From Corynebacterium otitidis ATCC 51513 (GTDB taxonomy: Bacteria > Actinomycetota > Actinomycetes > Mycobacteriales > Mycobacteriaceae): DNA of 62,332 nucleotides. The DNA lies in NCBI RefSeq assembly GCF_000296405.1, contig NZ_JH815192.1:287876-350207 (forward strand). Direction: 5' to 3'. Below, one piece after another: positions 49,331 through 58,149 of the stretch. The notes beneath the pieces are model-generated. The model was not told the origin of the DNA, did no database searches, and saw only the letters and a list, made by a program, of their open reading frames with translations. How positions within the stretch are numbered: position 1 is the first letter of the stretch; each line of letters opens with the position of its first letter. The translations under genes were made by a program, and so were the position numbers.

Positions 49331-50389
49331 GTGACTGTTGCACCGAATGGACGCAAGATGCTGCGGATCGAGGCGCGGAACTCACAGACCCCGATCGAGC
49401 ATAAACCGCGATGGATCAGGAATCAGGTGAGAAACGGGCCCGAATTCCAGGACATCAAGAACCGCGTGTCCGGGGCCGACCTTCACACCGTCTGCCAGGA
49501 GGCGGGGTGCCCCAACATCCACGAGTGCTGGGAGTCCCGCGAGGCGACGTTCCTCATCGGCGGCGCGAACTGCTCGCGGCGCTGCGACTTCTGCCAGATC
49601 AACTCCGCGAAGCCGGAGCCGCTCGATCCCGACGAGCCGCGCCGCGTCGCCGAGGAGATCGCGAACATGCAGCTCAACTACGCGACGATCACCGGCGTCA
49701 CCCGCGACGACCTGCCGGACGAGGGCGCGTGGCTCTACGCCGAGGTCATCCGCAAGACCCACGAGAAGAACCCCAACACCGGCGTCGAGATGCTCCCGCC
49801 GGACTTCTCGGGCAAGGCTGACCTCCTCCAGCAGGTCTTCGAGAGCGAGCCCGAGGTCTTCGCCCACAACGTCGAGACGGTCCCGCGCATCTTCAAGCGC
49901 ATCCGCCCGGCGTTCCGCTACGACCGCTCGCTCGACGTGCTGCGCCAGGCCCACGACTACGGCCTCATCACCAAGTCGAACCTCATCCTCGGGATGGGCG
50001 AGACCTTCGACGAGGTCATCCAGGCGCTGCGCGACCTGCGCGACGCGGGCTGCGACATCATCACCATCACCCAGTACCTGCGGCCCGGCCCGATGTACCA
50101 CCCCATCGACCGGTGGGTGAAGCCCGAGGAGTTCGTCGAGTACGCGGACGCCGCGAAGGAGATGGGCTTCGGCGGCGTCATGTCCGGCCCGCTGGTGCGC
50201 TCCTCCTACCGCGCCGGGCGCCTCTACGTCCAGGCGATGGAGGCCCGCGGCCGCGAGCTGCCCGAGAACCTCAAGCACCTCTCGGAGACCTCCCAGGGCC
50301 CCACGGACCAGGAGGCCACCACCCTGCTGAAGAAGTACGGCGCGTCCGAGGACACGCCGGTGCGCAGCAGCCAGCCGGCCCGCTCCTAA
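49331..50389 (+). CDS. lipA: Lipoyl synthase
   Basis: Radical SAM enzyme that inserts two sulfur atoms into octanoyl-lipoyl domains. 352 residues from GTG at 49331. The auxiliary-cluster cysteines are in [12 protein letters not shown] near residue 55 and the radical SAM cluster motif is CSRRCDFC near 80. [21 protein letters not shown] and [18 protein letters not shown] follow. The earlier frame to 49292 is rejected because the promoter lies inside it. It has its own promoter, so it can be expressed separately from lipB. Confidence 0.95.
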   Translation: MTVAPNGRKMLRIEARNSQTPIEHKPRWIRNQVRNGPEFQDIKNRVSGADLHTVCQEAGCPNIHECWESREATFLIGGANCSRRCDFCQINSAKPEPLDPDEPRRVAEEIANMQLNYATITGVTRDDLPDEGAWLYAEVIRKTHEKNPNTGVEMLPPDFSGKADLLQQVFESEPEVFAHNVETVPRIFKRIRPAFRYDRSLDVLRQAHDYGLITKSNLILGMGETFDEVIQALRDLRDAGCDIITITQYLRPGPMYHPIDRWVKPEEFVEYADAAKEMGFGGVMSGPLVRSSYRAGRLYVQAMEARGRELPENLKHLSETSQGPTDQEATTLLKKYGASEDTPVRSSQPARS

Positions 50390-50428
50390 AAAGCCCCGGC
50401 TAGCCGCACCCCTTCTTCCCCTTCTCAC

Positions 50429-50461
50429 GGCCCCGCCGCCCGATCCCCGGGCGGCGGGGCC
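50429..50461 (+). terminator. Terminator after lipA
   Basis: Perfect 14-bp arms GGCCCCGCCGCCCG / CGGGCGGCGGGGCC with a 5-nt loop, followed by TCTCGTT. Confidence 0.75.
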
Positions 50462-50490
50462 TCTCGTTATCGCCAGGCGCACCGACGCTC

Positions 50491-50496
50491 TATGGT
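50491..50496 (+). promoter_or_regulatory. -10 of leaderless DUF4191 gene
   Basis: TATGGT ends exactly 7 nt before ATG 50504. The alternative ATG at 50492 lies inside the hexamer. Confidence 0.6.
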
Positions 50497-50503
50497 TGAG
50501 CCC

Positions 50504-51280
50504 ATGGCTAACGATCCCCAGAAGGCCCAAGCCAAGGCCGAGAAGCGCCAGCTGAAAGAGCAGAAGCGCGCGAAGCGCAAGCAGACCCGCAGCCAGCTGT
50601 GGGAGGTCCTCAAGCTCCAGGTCAAGGAGGACAAGCTCTTAATCCCGGCGCTGCTCGCGTGGCTCCTCGTGCCCGCGATCGGGGGCTTCCTCATCGGCCT
50701 GCTCTTCGGCGGCCAGTGGTTCCTTCTGCCCATCGGCCTCGCGGTCGGCGTGTTCTTGGCGTTCTCGTCGTTCTCCCGGCGGGTGCGCGCCACGATGTTC
50801 TCCCGCGCCGAGGGCACGCCGGGCGCGGCCGGCTGGACGCTGGACAACATGCGCAACACGGTGGGCATCGTGTGGTTCGTCAACACCGCGGTCGCGGCGA
50901 ACCAGCAGATGGACAGCGTGCACCGTGTGGTGGGGGTGCCCGGGATCGTGCTCGTCGCGGAGGGCAACCGCAACGCCACCCGCAAGATGATGGACCGACA
51001 GCACCGCCGGCTCGACAAGCTCATGGCGGGCGTGCCGATCTACGAGATCTACGTCGGCACCGGCGAGGACGAGGTGCCTCTCAAGAAGCTGCAGCGCAAA
51101 CTTCTGGCCCTGCCGCGCAACTACCGCAAGAACGACGTCTACCCGATCAACGCGAAGGTCGAGGCGATGGACTCGGTGGGCAACGGGCAGGCGGGCATGC
51201 CCAAGGGGCCGCTGCCGAAGAACGCGAACTTCTCTGGCATGAACCGCCGCATCAAGCGCTCCCAGCAGCGCCACCGCTAG
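50504..51280 (+). CDS. DUF4191 family membrane protein
   Basis: 258 residues from ATG at 50504. The charged N-terminus (KAEKRQLKEQKRAKRKQTRSQ) is followed by two helices at about residues 47-92 (LIPALLAWLLVPAIGGFLIG and FLLPIGLAVGVFLAF). The soluble remainder includes FSRRVRATMFSRAEGTPGAA and VVGVPGIVLVAEG. This matches the actinobacterial DUF4191 family, which usually follows lipA and is of unknown function. Its stop TAG interlocks with the stop of the convergent RDD gene. Confidence 0.85.
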   Translation: MANDPQKAQAKAEKRQLKEQKRAKRKQTRSQLWEVLKLQVKEDKLLIPALLAWLLVPAIGGFLIGLLFGGQWFLLPIGLAVGVFLAFSSFSRRVRATMFSRAEGTPGAAGWTLDNMRNTVGIVWFVNTAVAANQQMDSVHRVVGVPGIVLVAEGNRNATRKMMDRQHRRLDKLMAGVPIYEIYVGTGEDEVPLKKLQRKLLALPRNYRKNDVYPINAKVEAMDSVGNGQAGMPKGPLPKNANFSGMNRRIKRSQQRHR

Positions 51281-51753
51281 CCGCGGATGACGGCCGTGCC
51301 GGTGGCGCGGTCGTGCATGCCGCGCAGGTCGGTGTCGACGAACGCGGCGGGCAGGATGAGCCCGGTCATCACGGTGCGCACGGCGGCGCGCCACAGGCCG
51401 ACGCGCTCGCCGGGGGCGTCGACGCGGGCGATGCCCATGCCGAGGAGCGCCTGGCCGGGCGTGCGGGCGAACAGCCAGCCGCTAATAATGCCGAGCAGGA
51501 CGAAGACCATGTAGGTCACGGTCGCGACCCCGCCGAGCTGGTCGGTGAACATGTGGATGAAGTTCCCGACGATGAGGCTGATGACCCAGTCGATGGCGAC
51601 GCCGCCGGCGCGCCTCGCGACGGTCGCGATCGAGCGGGGCCCCTCCTTCGGCAGCCCGAGGTTCTCCCCCGGGTAGGCGGAGACCTTCCCCTCCGCGTCG
51701 AACTGGGAGGGGATCTGCGGCCCGTCGAGCCAGCTGCGCTTCTCCTTAGCCAT
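51277..51753 (-). CDS. RDD family membrane protein
   Basis: 158 residues with the RDD pattern [17 protein letters not shown] near residue 50 and about three membrane helices; [13 protein letters not shown] is the conserved second motif. The function is not known; some RDD proteins are proposed transporters. TAGATT ends 8 nt before ATG 51753, suggesting a leaderless transcript. It is divergent from glnA and convergent with DUF4191 with a shared CTAG stop. Confidence 0.87.
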   Translation of the reverse strand: MAKEKRSWLDGPQIPSQFDAEGKVSAYPGENLGLPKEGPRSIATVARRAGGVAIDWVISLIVGNFIHMFTDQLGGVATVTYMVFVLLGIISGWLFARTPGQALLGMGIARVDAPGERVGLWRAAVRTVMTGLILPAAFVDTDLRGMHDRATGTAVIRG

Positions 51754-51761
51754 ATCTCGTC

Positions 51762-51767
51762 AATCTA
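51762..51767 (-). promoter_or_regulatory. -10 of leaderless RDD gene
   Basis: TAGATT on the minus strand ends 8 nt before ATG 51753. Confidence 0.5.
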
Positions 51768-51837
51768 TCGGACGGCGCCGCGCCGGTCCACGCGCGGTGC
51801 CGCCCGTTTTTTCGCGTTTCCGCTCCCCTCATCCTGA

Positions 51838-51843
51838 TAGAAT
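51838..51843 (+). promoter_or_regulatory. -10 of glnA
   Basis: TAGAAT, followed by a leader of about 80 nt with GAGGAG before the ATG. A convincing AmtR nitrogen-control box was not found. Confidence 0.5.
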
Positions 51844-51931
51844 GGGTCGACGTAACTCGGCGGCCACCGCCGCCGGGCGTGATGCCGATGACAGCCGATA
51901 CTTTCTCATCCGAGGAGCTGACAACAGGACC

Positions 51932-53368
51932 ATGGATTTCGAATCCAACGAGGACCTTCTTTCCTACATCGAGAAAGAGGGCGTCGAGTTCGTCGACGTG
52001 CGTTTTACCGACCTTCCCGGCACCGAGCACCACTTCACGCTTCCCGCGAAGTCGCTGACGGCGGATGACCTCGACGAGGGGCTGCCCTTCGACGGCTCGT
52101 CGATCAACGGGTTTACGACGATCGACGAGTCGGACATGACGCTCCTGCCCGACATCGGGACGGCGCGGCTCGACCAGTTCCGCAGCACGAAGACCCTCAA
52201 CCTGCGGTTCTTCGTCCACGACCCGTTCACCCGCGAGCCGTTCGGCCGCGACCCGCGCGGCGTCGCGCGCCGCGCGGAGGACTACCTCGCCTCGACGGGC
52301 ATCGCGGACTCCGTGAGCTTCGGGCTCGAGGCCGAGTTTTACCTCTTCGACAAGGTGCGCTACCGCGTCGACGACCACGCGGCGTTCTACTCGGTCGACT
52401 CCGACGAGGGCTGGTGGAACCGCGGGGCGGACACCCAGATCGATGGGAGCCCCAACACGGGCTACAAGACCCGCATCAAGGGCGGCTACTTCCCCACCCC
52501 GCCGTACGACAAGACCTACGAGGTCCGCGACGCGATGGTCCACAACCTCGAGCGCGGCGGCTTCGAGATCGAGCGGTTCCACCACGAGAACGGCACCGGC
52601 GGCCAGCAGGAGATCAACTACAAGTTCAACACCCTGCTGCGCGCCGCGGACGACCTGCAAGAGTTCAAGTACATCATCAAGAACACCGCCGACCAGTTCG
52701 GGAAGTCGGCGACGTTCATGCCGAAGCCGCTCGCGGGCGACAACGGCTCGGGCATGCACGCCCACCAGTCGCTGTGGAAGGACGGCAAGCCCCTCTTCCA
52801 CGACGAGGCGGGCTACGGCGGGCTGTCCGACACCGCGCGCTACTACATCGGCGGCCTGCTGCACCACGCGCCGGCGGTGCTCGCGTTCACGAACGCGACG
52901 CTGAACTCCTACCACCGGCTCGTGCCCGGCTTCGAGGCGCCGATCAACCTCGTCTACTCGCAGCGCAACCGCTCCGCGGCGATCCGCATCCCGGTCTCGG
53001 GCTCGAACCCGAAGGCCAAGCGGCTCGAGTTCCGCGCGCCGGACCCGTCGGGCAACCCGTACTTCGCGCTCGCGGCGATGCTCATGGCCGGCATCGACGG
53101 CATCAAGAACCGCATCGAGCCGCACGCGCCGGTCGACAAGGACCTCTACGAGCTGCCGCCCGAGGAGACCGAGGACATCGCGCAGGCGCCGACGTCGCTC
53201 TCCGAATCTCTCGAGGCCCTCGAGGCCGACCACGACTTCCTCACCGAGGGCGACGTGTTCGGCGAGGACCTCCTCGAGGCCTACATCTCCTGGAAGCGGG
53301 ATAAGGAGATCACCCCGACCCGGCTGCGGCCCACGCCGGGGGAGTTCGAGCTCTACTACGACTGCTAA
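51932..53368 (+). CDS. glnA: Glutamine synthetase type I
   Basis: ATP-dependent amidation of glutamate to glutamine, the main ammonium-assimilating reaction. 478 residues from ATG at 51932. DGSSINGF is near residue 54, the metal-binding [10 protein letters not shown] near 131, [12 protein letters not shown] near 271, and [11 protein letters not shown] near 405 with the tyrosine adenylylated in GSI-beta enzymes. So activity is probably controlled by GlnE. The upstream frame to 51797 contains the promoter and is not coding. Confidence 0.96.
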   Translation: MDFESNEDLLSYIEKEGVEFVDVRFTDLPGTEHHFTLPAKSLTADDLDEGLPFDGSSINGFTTIDESDMTLLPDIGTARLDQFRSTKTLNLRFFVHDPFTREPFGRDPRGVARRAEDYLASTGIADSVSFGLEAEFYLFDKVRYRVDDHAAFYSVDSDEGWWNRGADTQIDGSPNTGYKTRIKGGYFPTPPYDKTYEVRDAMVHNLERGGFEIERFHHENGTGGQQEINYKFNTLLRAADDLQEFKYIIKNTADQFGKSATFMPKPLAGDNGSGMHAHQSLWKDGKPLFHDEAGYGGLSDTARYYIGGLLHHAPAVLAFTNATLNSYHRLVPGFEAPINLVYSQRNRSAAIRIPVSGSNPKAKRLEFRAPDPSGNPYFALAAMLMAGIDGIKNRIEPHAPVDKDLYELPPEETEDIAQAPTSLSESLEALEADHDFLTEGDVFGEDLLEAYISWKRDKEITPTRLRPTPGEFELYYDC

Positions 53369-53403
53369 AAAGCCGCTGCCCGGCTAACTGCCGGCTCCGA
53401 TGC

Positions 53404-53447
53404 GCCCGGCGCCACGCCCCCTAGCGGGGTGGGGCGCCGGGCATTTT
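53404..53447 (+). terminator. Terminator of glnA
   Basis: Ten-bp outer arms GCCCGGCGCC / GGCGCCGGGC with an inner stem, followed by ATTTTTGT. Confidence 0.88.
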
Positions 53448-53604
53448 TGTACCCGCCCTTAACCCGCCTCGCGGCGGCGTCGCCGCTATCTCCCGGGGTG
53501 GTTAGGGGCTGGCAAGGTCGCCGTATTCACCCCCGGCGATGCCCCGCCGGTCGAGGCCACGCCGGGGGCGCTCTGTAGCCGTGGCGCGCGGCCGGCGGGG
53601 CCGC

Positions 53605-53610
53605 TATGCT
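53605..53610 (+). promoter_or_regulatory. -10 of the MacAB-like operon
   Basis: TATGCT, about 65 nt before the ATG at 53675. The -35 is not evident. Confidence 0.45.
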
Positions 53611-53674
53611 CGGCTCAACTTTTGGGGCGCCTCGCCCCTGTCACCGAGCGAAGAAGGGGTCGGTCAGCCCGATC

Positions 53675-55018
53675 ATGGTGGACACCCGTATTCCGCGCCG
53701 GGGGCGCCTCTACGGCTACGCCGTGGCGGCGCTCGCGGCGCTCCTTATCGGCGCGATGGCTCTCTCCGGGGCGCTGGGCCCCGGCGGCGAGGAGCCCGAG
53801 GAGTCGACGTTTATCGCCGGGGAGCCCGAGGAGATCACCTCGACGCTCCCGGCGAGCGGCGCGATCAAGGCCGCCACCGCCACGGACGTCACCGCATCGG
53901 CCTCCGGGCCCGTCGCGGAGCTCGCCGTGAAGGTCGGCGACCACGTCAAGCGCGACCAGGTGCTCGCTAGGATCGACGTCTCCGACAAGGAGGCCGAGCT
54001 GAATAACGCGCAGAAGGCCGCGGACCGGGAGGCCGCGTCCGCCGCCCGCGCCGTCGCCGACGCGGAGGCGCAGCTCGCGCAGTTCCAGGACCTCGCGAAC
54101 CGGGGCCTCGACCCGGAGCTGCGCTCCGCGGACCAGGCGTGGCGGCAGGCCGCGAACGAGCTCGCCTGGACCGAGCAGCAGCTGCAGGCCGGCTACGACC
54201 CGGAGCTCGACCAGCAGGCCGCGGCGCAGCGGCAGGCCTTAGCGGACGCGGACGCGGCGCTCGCGGCGGCTCGGGTGTCGGCGAACCAGCGCCAGGCGGA
54301 GCTCGCGCGGGCCGTGACGGACGCGCGCGGCGCGGCCGCCGATCAGGCCGCGAACGCGGAGCAGACGCTCGGCGGGCTGCGCAAGGAGGTCGACGGCGCG
54401 ACGCTGCGCGCGCCCCACGACGGGGTCGTCACCGCGGTCGGCGGCCAGGTGGGCCAGGCGCCGACAGGGGCGGTCGTGTCGGTGGCGGACGACTCGACCT
54501 TCCAGATCGACACGGAGGTCAAGGAGAACTACCTCGAGCAGCTCTCCGTCGGCGACGAGGTGGAGTTCACCTCCCCGAGCGCGCGCGGCGCGACGTTCAC
54601 CGGCACGATCAAGTCCATCGCACCGGTCGCGGCCGCCGCGCCCACCGAGGACGGCCAGCCGGGCCCCGCGCAGGGCGCGGGCCGAGCGAGCTTCCCCGTC
54701 ACCGTCGAGGTCACCGGCTCGACGGAGGGGCTGCACATCGGCTCGACGGCGCGGCTCTCCATCGTCACGCAGCGCGCCACCGCGATCGCCGTGCCGCTCG
54801 AGGCGATCGACGAGTCGGGCGACACCCCGACGGTCACGGTCGTGCACGAGGGCGGCTACGAGGAGCGGGCCGTGACCATCGAGATCAAGGACGAGCTCAA
54901 CGCGGGCGTTTCGGGCATCGAGCCGGGCGAGGAGATCCTCCTGCCGGGCGCCGCCGGCGGCGCCGAGGGCGACATCGTCTACAACGAAGACGGCAGCGGC
55001 GGGAGCGTCACGCTGTGA
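53675..55018 (+). CDS. Membrane-fusion-type adaptor of an ABC exporter (HlyD/MacA-like)
   Basis: 447 residues from ATG at 53675. One N-terminal membrane anchor (GYAVAALAALLIGAMALSG) is followed by a barrel-sandwich half (VAELAVKVGDHVKRDQVLARID), a long coiled coil rich in Ala, Glu and Gln (about residues 105-235), the second half-motif (LRAPHDGVVTAVGGQVGQAP) and beta-barrel parts. In monoderm-like and mycolate bacteria such adaptors work with MacB-type ABC transporters. The ribosome site is weak (AAGGGG about 15 nt away). It overlaps the ATPase gene by 4 nt. Confidence 0.85.
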   Translation: MVDTRIPRRGRLYGYAVAALAALLIGAMALSGALGPGGEEPEESTFIAGEPEEITSTLPASGAIKAATATDVTASASGPVAELAVKVGDHVKRDQVLARIDVSDKEAELNNAQKAADREAASAARAVADAEAQLAQFQDLANRGLDPELRSADQAWRQAANELAWTEQQLQAGYDPELDQQAAAQRQALADADAALAAARVSANQRQAELARAVTDARGAAADQAANAEQTLGGLRKEVDGATLRAPHDGVVTAVGGQVGQAPTGAVVSVADDSTFQIDTEVKENYLEQLSVGDEVEFTSPSARGATFTGTIKSIAPVAAAAPTEDGQPGPAQGAGRASFPVTVEVTGSTEGLHIGSTARLSIVTQRATAIAVPLEAIDESGDTPTVTVVHEGGYEERAVTIEIKDELNAGVSGIEPGEEILLPGAAGGAEGDIVYNEDGSGGSVTL

Positions 55019-55683
55019 GCCTCATCGACATGCGCGGCATCGTCAAGACCTTCTCCTCGGGCGCGGGCTCGCTGACGGTGCTCCACGGCGTGGACCTCGC
55101 CGTGGAGCGCGGCGAGTTCCTCTCGGTGGTGGGCCAGTCGGGCTCGGGCAAGTCGACGCTGATGAACATCATCGGGCTGCTCGACCGGCCGAACGCCGGC
55201 TCCTACCGGTTGGCCGGGGACGACGTGCTCGCGCTGCGCGACGACGCGCTCGCCCACCGTCGTTCCCGCTCGATCGGGTTCGTGTTCCAGAGCTTCAACC
55301 TCGTCTCCGAGCTCGACGCGCGCGGCAACGTGGAGATGCCCATGATGTACGCGGGCGTGCCGCGCGGCGAGCGCCAGGAGCGCGCAGAGTCGCTCCTCGA
55401 GCGCGTCGGCGTCGGCGACCGCGCCGCGCACCGCCCGGACGAGCTCTCCGGCGGGCAGCGCCAGCGCGTCGCGATCGCCCGGGCGCTCGCCAACAACCCG
55501 GAGATCCTGCTGGCCGACGAGCCGACCGGCGCGCTGGACACGGCGACGGGGCGCTCGGTCATGGACCTCTTCCACGAGCTCAACCGGGAGCTCGGCACGA
55601 CGATCGTGTTCATCACCCACAACGAGGAGCTCGCCGCGGAGACCACCCGCACGGTGACGATGAGCGACGGGAGGTTCGAGTGA
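55015..55683 (+). CDS. ABC transporter ATP-binding protein (MacB-type)
   Basis: 222 residues from GTG at 55015, overlapping the adaptor stop as GTGA. Walker A GQSGSGKSTLMN is near residue 40, the signature LSGGQRQRVAIARAL near 143, and Walker B ILLADEPTGALDT near 165. This is the LolD/MacB subfamily, which couples to FtsX-like permeases such as the next gene. The coding frame continues upstream through the adaptor gene but is spurious there. Confidence 0.93.
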   Translation: MSLIDMRGIVKTFSSGAGSLTVLHGVDLAVERGEFLSVVGQSGSGKSTLMNIIGLLDRPNAGSYRLAGDDVLALRDDALAHRRSRSIGFVFQSFNLVSELDARGNVEMPMMYAGVPRGERQERAESLLERVGVGDRAAHRPDELSGGQRQRVAIARALANNPEILLADEPTGALDTATGRSVMDLFHELNRELGTTIVFITHNEELAAETTRTVTMSDGRFE

Positions 55684-56987
55684 CGCTCGCGGAGTCCATT
55701 CGGCTGGCGATCGGCAGCCTGCGCTCGAACCGGATGCGCGCCTTCCTCACGCTGCTCGGCGTGATTATCGGCATCGCCGCGGTCATCGCGATCCAGACGA
55801 TCGGCGCGGGCCTGCAGAAGGAGAGCCGGGAGGCCATCGAGTCCGCGGGCGGCGGCGACTTCCTCCTCAACGTCGAGCCGCGGGCGGAGCAGGGCGACGG
55901 GCGCACCCGCTCGGAGCTCGAGGACGACCTCTCCCCCGGGCCGGCGGACGCGCTCACCCCGGAGGACATCGACGAGATCCGCGCGCGCCTCGGCGACAGC
56001 CTCGCGGGCATCGCGGTGGGCCAGCATACGGAGATCGACGGCGAGGCGGTGCCCGCCGACGACCCCGACGCCGAGCCGGCGGGCGGATCCGGCGGGCCGT
56101 CCTACACGTTTTTGAAGCCCACGAACTCCGACGCCGTGGCCTTCGACGGCAACGAGATCGTCGCCGGCCGCGCGTACACCGAGGAGGAGGCGTGGGCGGG
56201 CGCGCCGATCGCGCTGCTCTCCGAGGACCACGCCGCGCAGCTCTTCGGCTCCCCGGAGGCGGCGCTCGGCCAGTCGATCCTCTTCACCGAGCAGCCCGAC
56301 GGCGGGATCCTCCAGCTGCGGGTGGTGGGCGTCTATCAGCCGCGCGGCGCGAACGCCGGCTTCCTGGAGGAGAGCAACACGAACTACGTGTTCGCGCCCT
56401 ACGGGCTGCTCGCCGAGCTGCGGGGCCGCGACGAGGGAATCATGGGCGCCTCGGCGAGGGCCGCCGCTACCGCCGACAAGCAGGAGTTCGCCGCGGAGCT
56501 CAAGGCCGTCGCCGAGCGCCTGTACGCCAACAACGACGAGTTCGAGCTCACCATCGACGACCTCGGCGACGCGTTCGAGAGCCTCGACGGCTTCATCGGG
56601 GCGATGACCCTGTCGATCAGCGTGATCGCGGGCATCTCCCTGCTCGTCGGCGGCATCGGGGTGATGAACATCATGCTCATCACGGTGACGGAGCGGACCC
56701 GGGAGATCGGGATCCGCAAGGCCGTGGGCGCGACGCGCCGCGACATCCGCCTGCAGTTCGTCGTCGAGTCGATGATCATCTGCCTCATCGGCGGCGCGGT
56801 CGGCGTGCTCCTCGGCGCGGCGGGCGGCGCGTACGCGGCGAGCACGTTCACCTCCCCGGCGCCGCCGCCGCTTAGCGGGGTGCTCGTGGCGCTGGGGATC
56901 TCCATGGGGATCGGGCTGTTCTTCGGCTACTACCCGGCGAACAAGGCCGCGAAGCTCGACCCGATCGTCGCGCTGCGCGCCAGCTAA
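55680..56987 (+). CDS. ABC transporter permease, FtsX/MacB family
   Basis: 435 residues from GTG at 55680, overlapping the ATPase stop as GTGA. A first helix (FLTLLGVIIGIAAVIAIQTIG) is followed by a large extracytoplasmic domain (about residues 50-300), then three C-terminal helices (ISVIAGISLLVGGIGVMNIML, IICLIGGAVGVLLGAAGG, LVALGISMGIGLFFGYYPANKA). The sequence TERTREIGIRKAVGATRRDI is the family hallmark. The three genes together form a mechanotransmission-type exporter whose substrate is unknown. Confidence 0.92.
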   Translation: MTLAESIRLAIGSLRSNRMRAFLTLLGVIIGIAAVIAIQTIGAGLQKESREAIESAGGGDFLLNVEPRAEQGDGRTRSELEDDLSPGPADALTPEDIDEIRARLGDSLAGIAVGQHTEIDGEAVPADDPDAEPAGGSGGPSYTFLKPTNSDAVAFDGNEIVAGRAYTEEEAWAGAPIALLSEDHAAQLFGSPEAALGQSILFTEQPDGGILQLRVVGVYQPRGANAGFLEESNTNYVFAPYGLLAELRGRDEGIMGASARAAATADKQEFAAELKAVAERLYANNDEFELTIDDLGDAFESLDGFIGAMTLSISVIAGISLLVGGIGVMNIMLITVTERTREIGIRKAVGATRRDIRLQFVVESMIICLIGGAVGVLLGAAGGAYAASTFTSPAPPPLSGVLVALGISMGIGLFFGYYPANKAAKLDPIVALRAS

Positions 56988-57031
56988 ACCCCTCCCCCGC
57001 CCGAGCGGGGCTAGGTCTGCTGCCGGGGGTC

Positions 57032-57562
57032 TTAGCGGCGCCGCTTCGCCCAGCCCATGCGCGGGCGGAACGTGTCGGGGCGGCGCAGCTGCGCGACCGC
57101 GTCGGCGCACAGGAGCCGAAAGCGCGGGTCCATGGCCGGCAGCTGCGCGACCTGGAACCAGCCGCGATCCAGCGTCTCGTCGTCGCCGGCGGCGGGCTCG
57201 TCGTTGCCCACCACCTCGAGGCGGTAGGCGGACTCCACGAAGCTCGCGACGTCCCCATTGGGATAGGTCACGGTCCCGGAGGCCCCCACCCCGAGCAGCG
57301 CCGCGGCGCGCGCCTCGACGGTGGTTTCTTCTCTGATCTCCCGCTCGGCGGCGTCGTGGGGCTGCTCGTCGGGCTCGACGATGCCGGTGACCGGGGTCCA
57401 CGCCCCGGAGTCGGCGTTCCGCACGAGCAGCACCTCGGGCGTCTGCCAGGCGGGCGCGTCGGCGGGCACGTCGCGCACGACGATCGCGACGACGCCGGGC
57501 AGCCACAGCTCGTCGTGGCCGACGTGGCGGCGCAGCTCGACCAGGAACTCGGGCGCTGGCAT
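57032..57562 (-). CDS. Nudix hydrolase
   Basis: 176 residues. The Nudix box GIVEPDEQPHDAAEREIREE followed by TTVEA is complete (G-x5-E-x7-R-E-x2-E-E), so it should hydrolyse a nucleoside diphosphate derivative; the substrate is not evident. ATG at 57562 has AAAGGAG about 9 nt upstream and lies 3 bp after the preceding stop, so it probably belongs to the thrC transcript. Confidence 0.9.
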   Translation of the reverse strand: MPAPEFLVELRRHVGHDELWLPGVVAIVVRDVPADAPAWQTPEVLLVRNADSGAWTPVTGIVEPDEQPHDAAEREIREETTVEARAAALLGVGASGTVTYPNGDVASFVESAYRLEVVGNDEPAAGDDETLDRGWFQVAQLPAMDPRFRLLCADAVAQLRRPDTFRPRMGWAKRRR

Positions 57563-57565
57563 GGC

Positions 57566-58147
57566 CTAGGACTCCTTTTCCTTCTCCTCGTCCGCGCCGC
57601 CGGGGCCGGCGTTCTCGCCCAGCCACGCGACGACGTCGAAGGTCTCGTCGCGCTCGGCGAGGGGCTCGGGCTCGACCTTGTCGTCGCGACGCTCGTCCGG
57701 CTGCTCCGGCCCCGCGGGCTCCGCCTGCTCGTCGGGCCCGTCGCCCCCGTCGCCGGCCGGATCCTCGCCGCCGGGCTCGATCCAGCCGGGCACGAACTCC
57801 CGGGCGGCGCGCGCCACGGCGAGCCGGGCGGCCGCCTGGGTCGTGCCGCCGCGGCCCCACGCGACAGCGAGCGCGACGTCCGCGTCGAGGAGCACGAAGA
57901 GGTGGTAGTGGTCGCTGAGCGTGACGACGAGGCTCTCGAACTGGGTGGCCATGCCCAGCCGGCCGAGCAGCTCGAGCTCGGCGGCGAGCGTGCGCGCCCC
58001 GCCCTCGGCGACGGCCGCCCCGTCGAGCCCGCCGATCACCGAGCGCTGCGCGAGCACCGCCCCATCCGAGACGCGGGTGACCGCCGCGGCCATCGCGTCG
58101 TCGATGCCGTTGGTCACGGCGCGCACGAGCCCCTCGTAGTCCGCCAC
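57566..58147 (-). CDS. Conserved protein of unknown function next to thrC
   Basis: 193 residues from GTG at 58147, 2 bp after the thrC stop. Residues 1-100 (VADYEGLVRAVTNGIDDAMAA, then a beta-rich stretch ending DHYHLFVLLDADVALAVA) could be a roadblock/LC7-like or profilin-like fold, but this is only an impression. The C-terminal 60 residues are acidic and Pro/Gly-rich (EPAGPEQPDERRDDKVE). No catalytic motif or membrane segment is seen. The frame stays open upstream to 58333 inside thrC. Confidence 0.65.
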   Translation of the reverse strand: MADYEGLVRAVTNGIDDAMAAAVTRVSDGAVLAQRSVIGGLDGAAVAEGGARTLAAELELLGRLGMATQFESLVVTLSDHYHLFVLLDADVALAVAWGRGGTTQAAARLAVARAAREFVPGWIEPGGEDPAGDGGDGPDEQAEPAGPEQPDERRDDKVEPEPLAERDETFDVVAWLGENAGPGGADEEKEKES

Positions 58148-58149
58148 CG

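Larger units (their letters stand above)
53369..53674. other. Intergenic region between glnA and the exporter operon
   Basis: 306 bp. It contains the glnA terminator (53404-53442) and a TATGCT hexamer (53605-53610) for the operon that follows. Nothing else is recognised; short frames here look like chance in GC-rich DNA. Confidence 0.6.

Noticed and set aside
51754..51775. AmtR nitrogen-control site upstream of glnA
   Set aside because: ATCTATCGGACGG resembles one half of an AmtR box, but the second half is missing.
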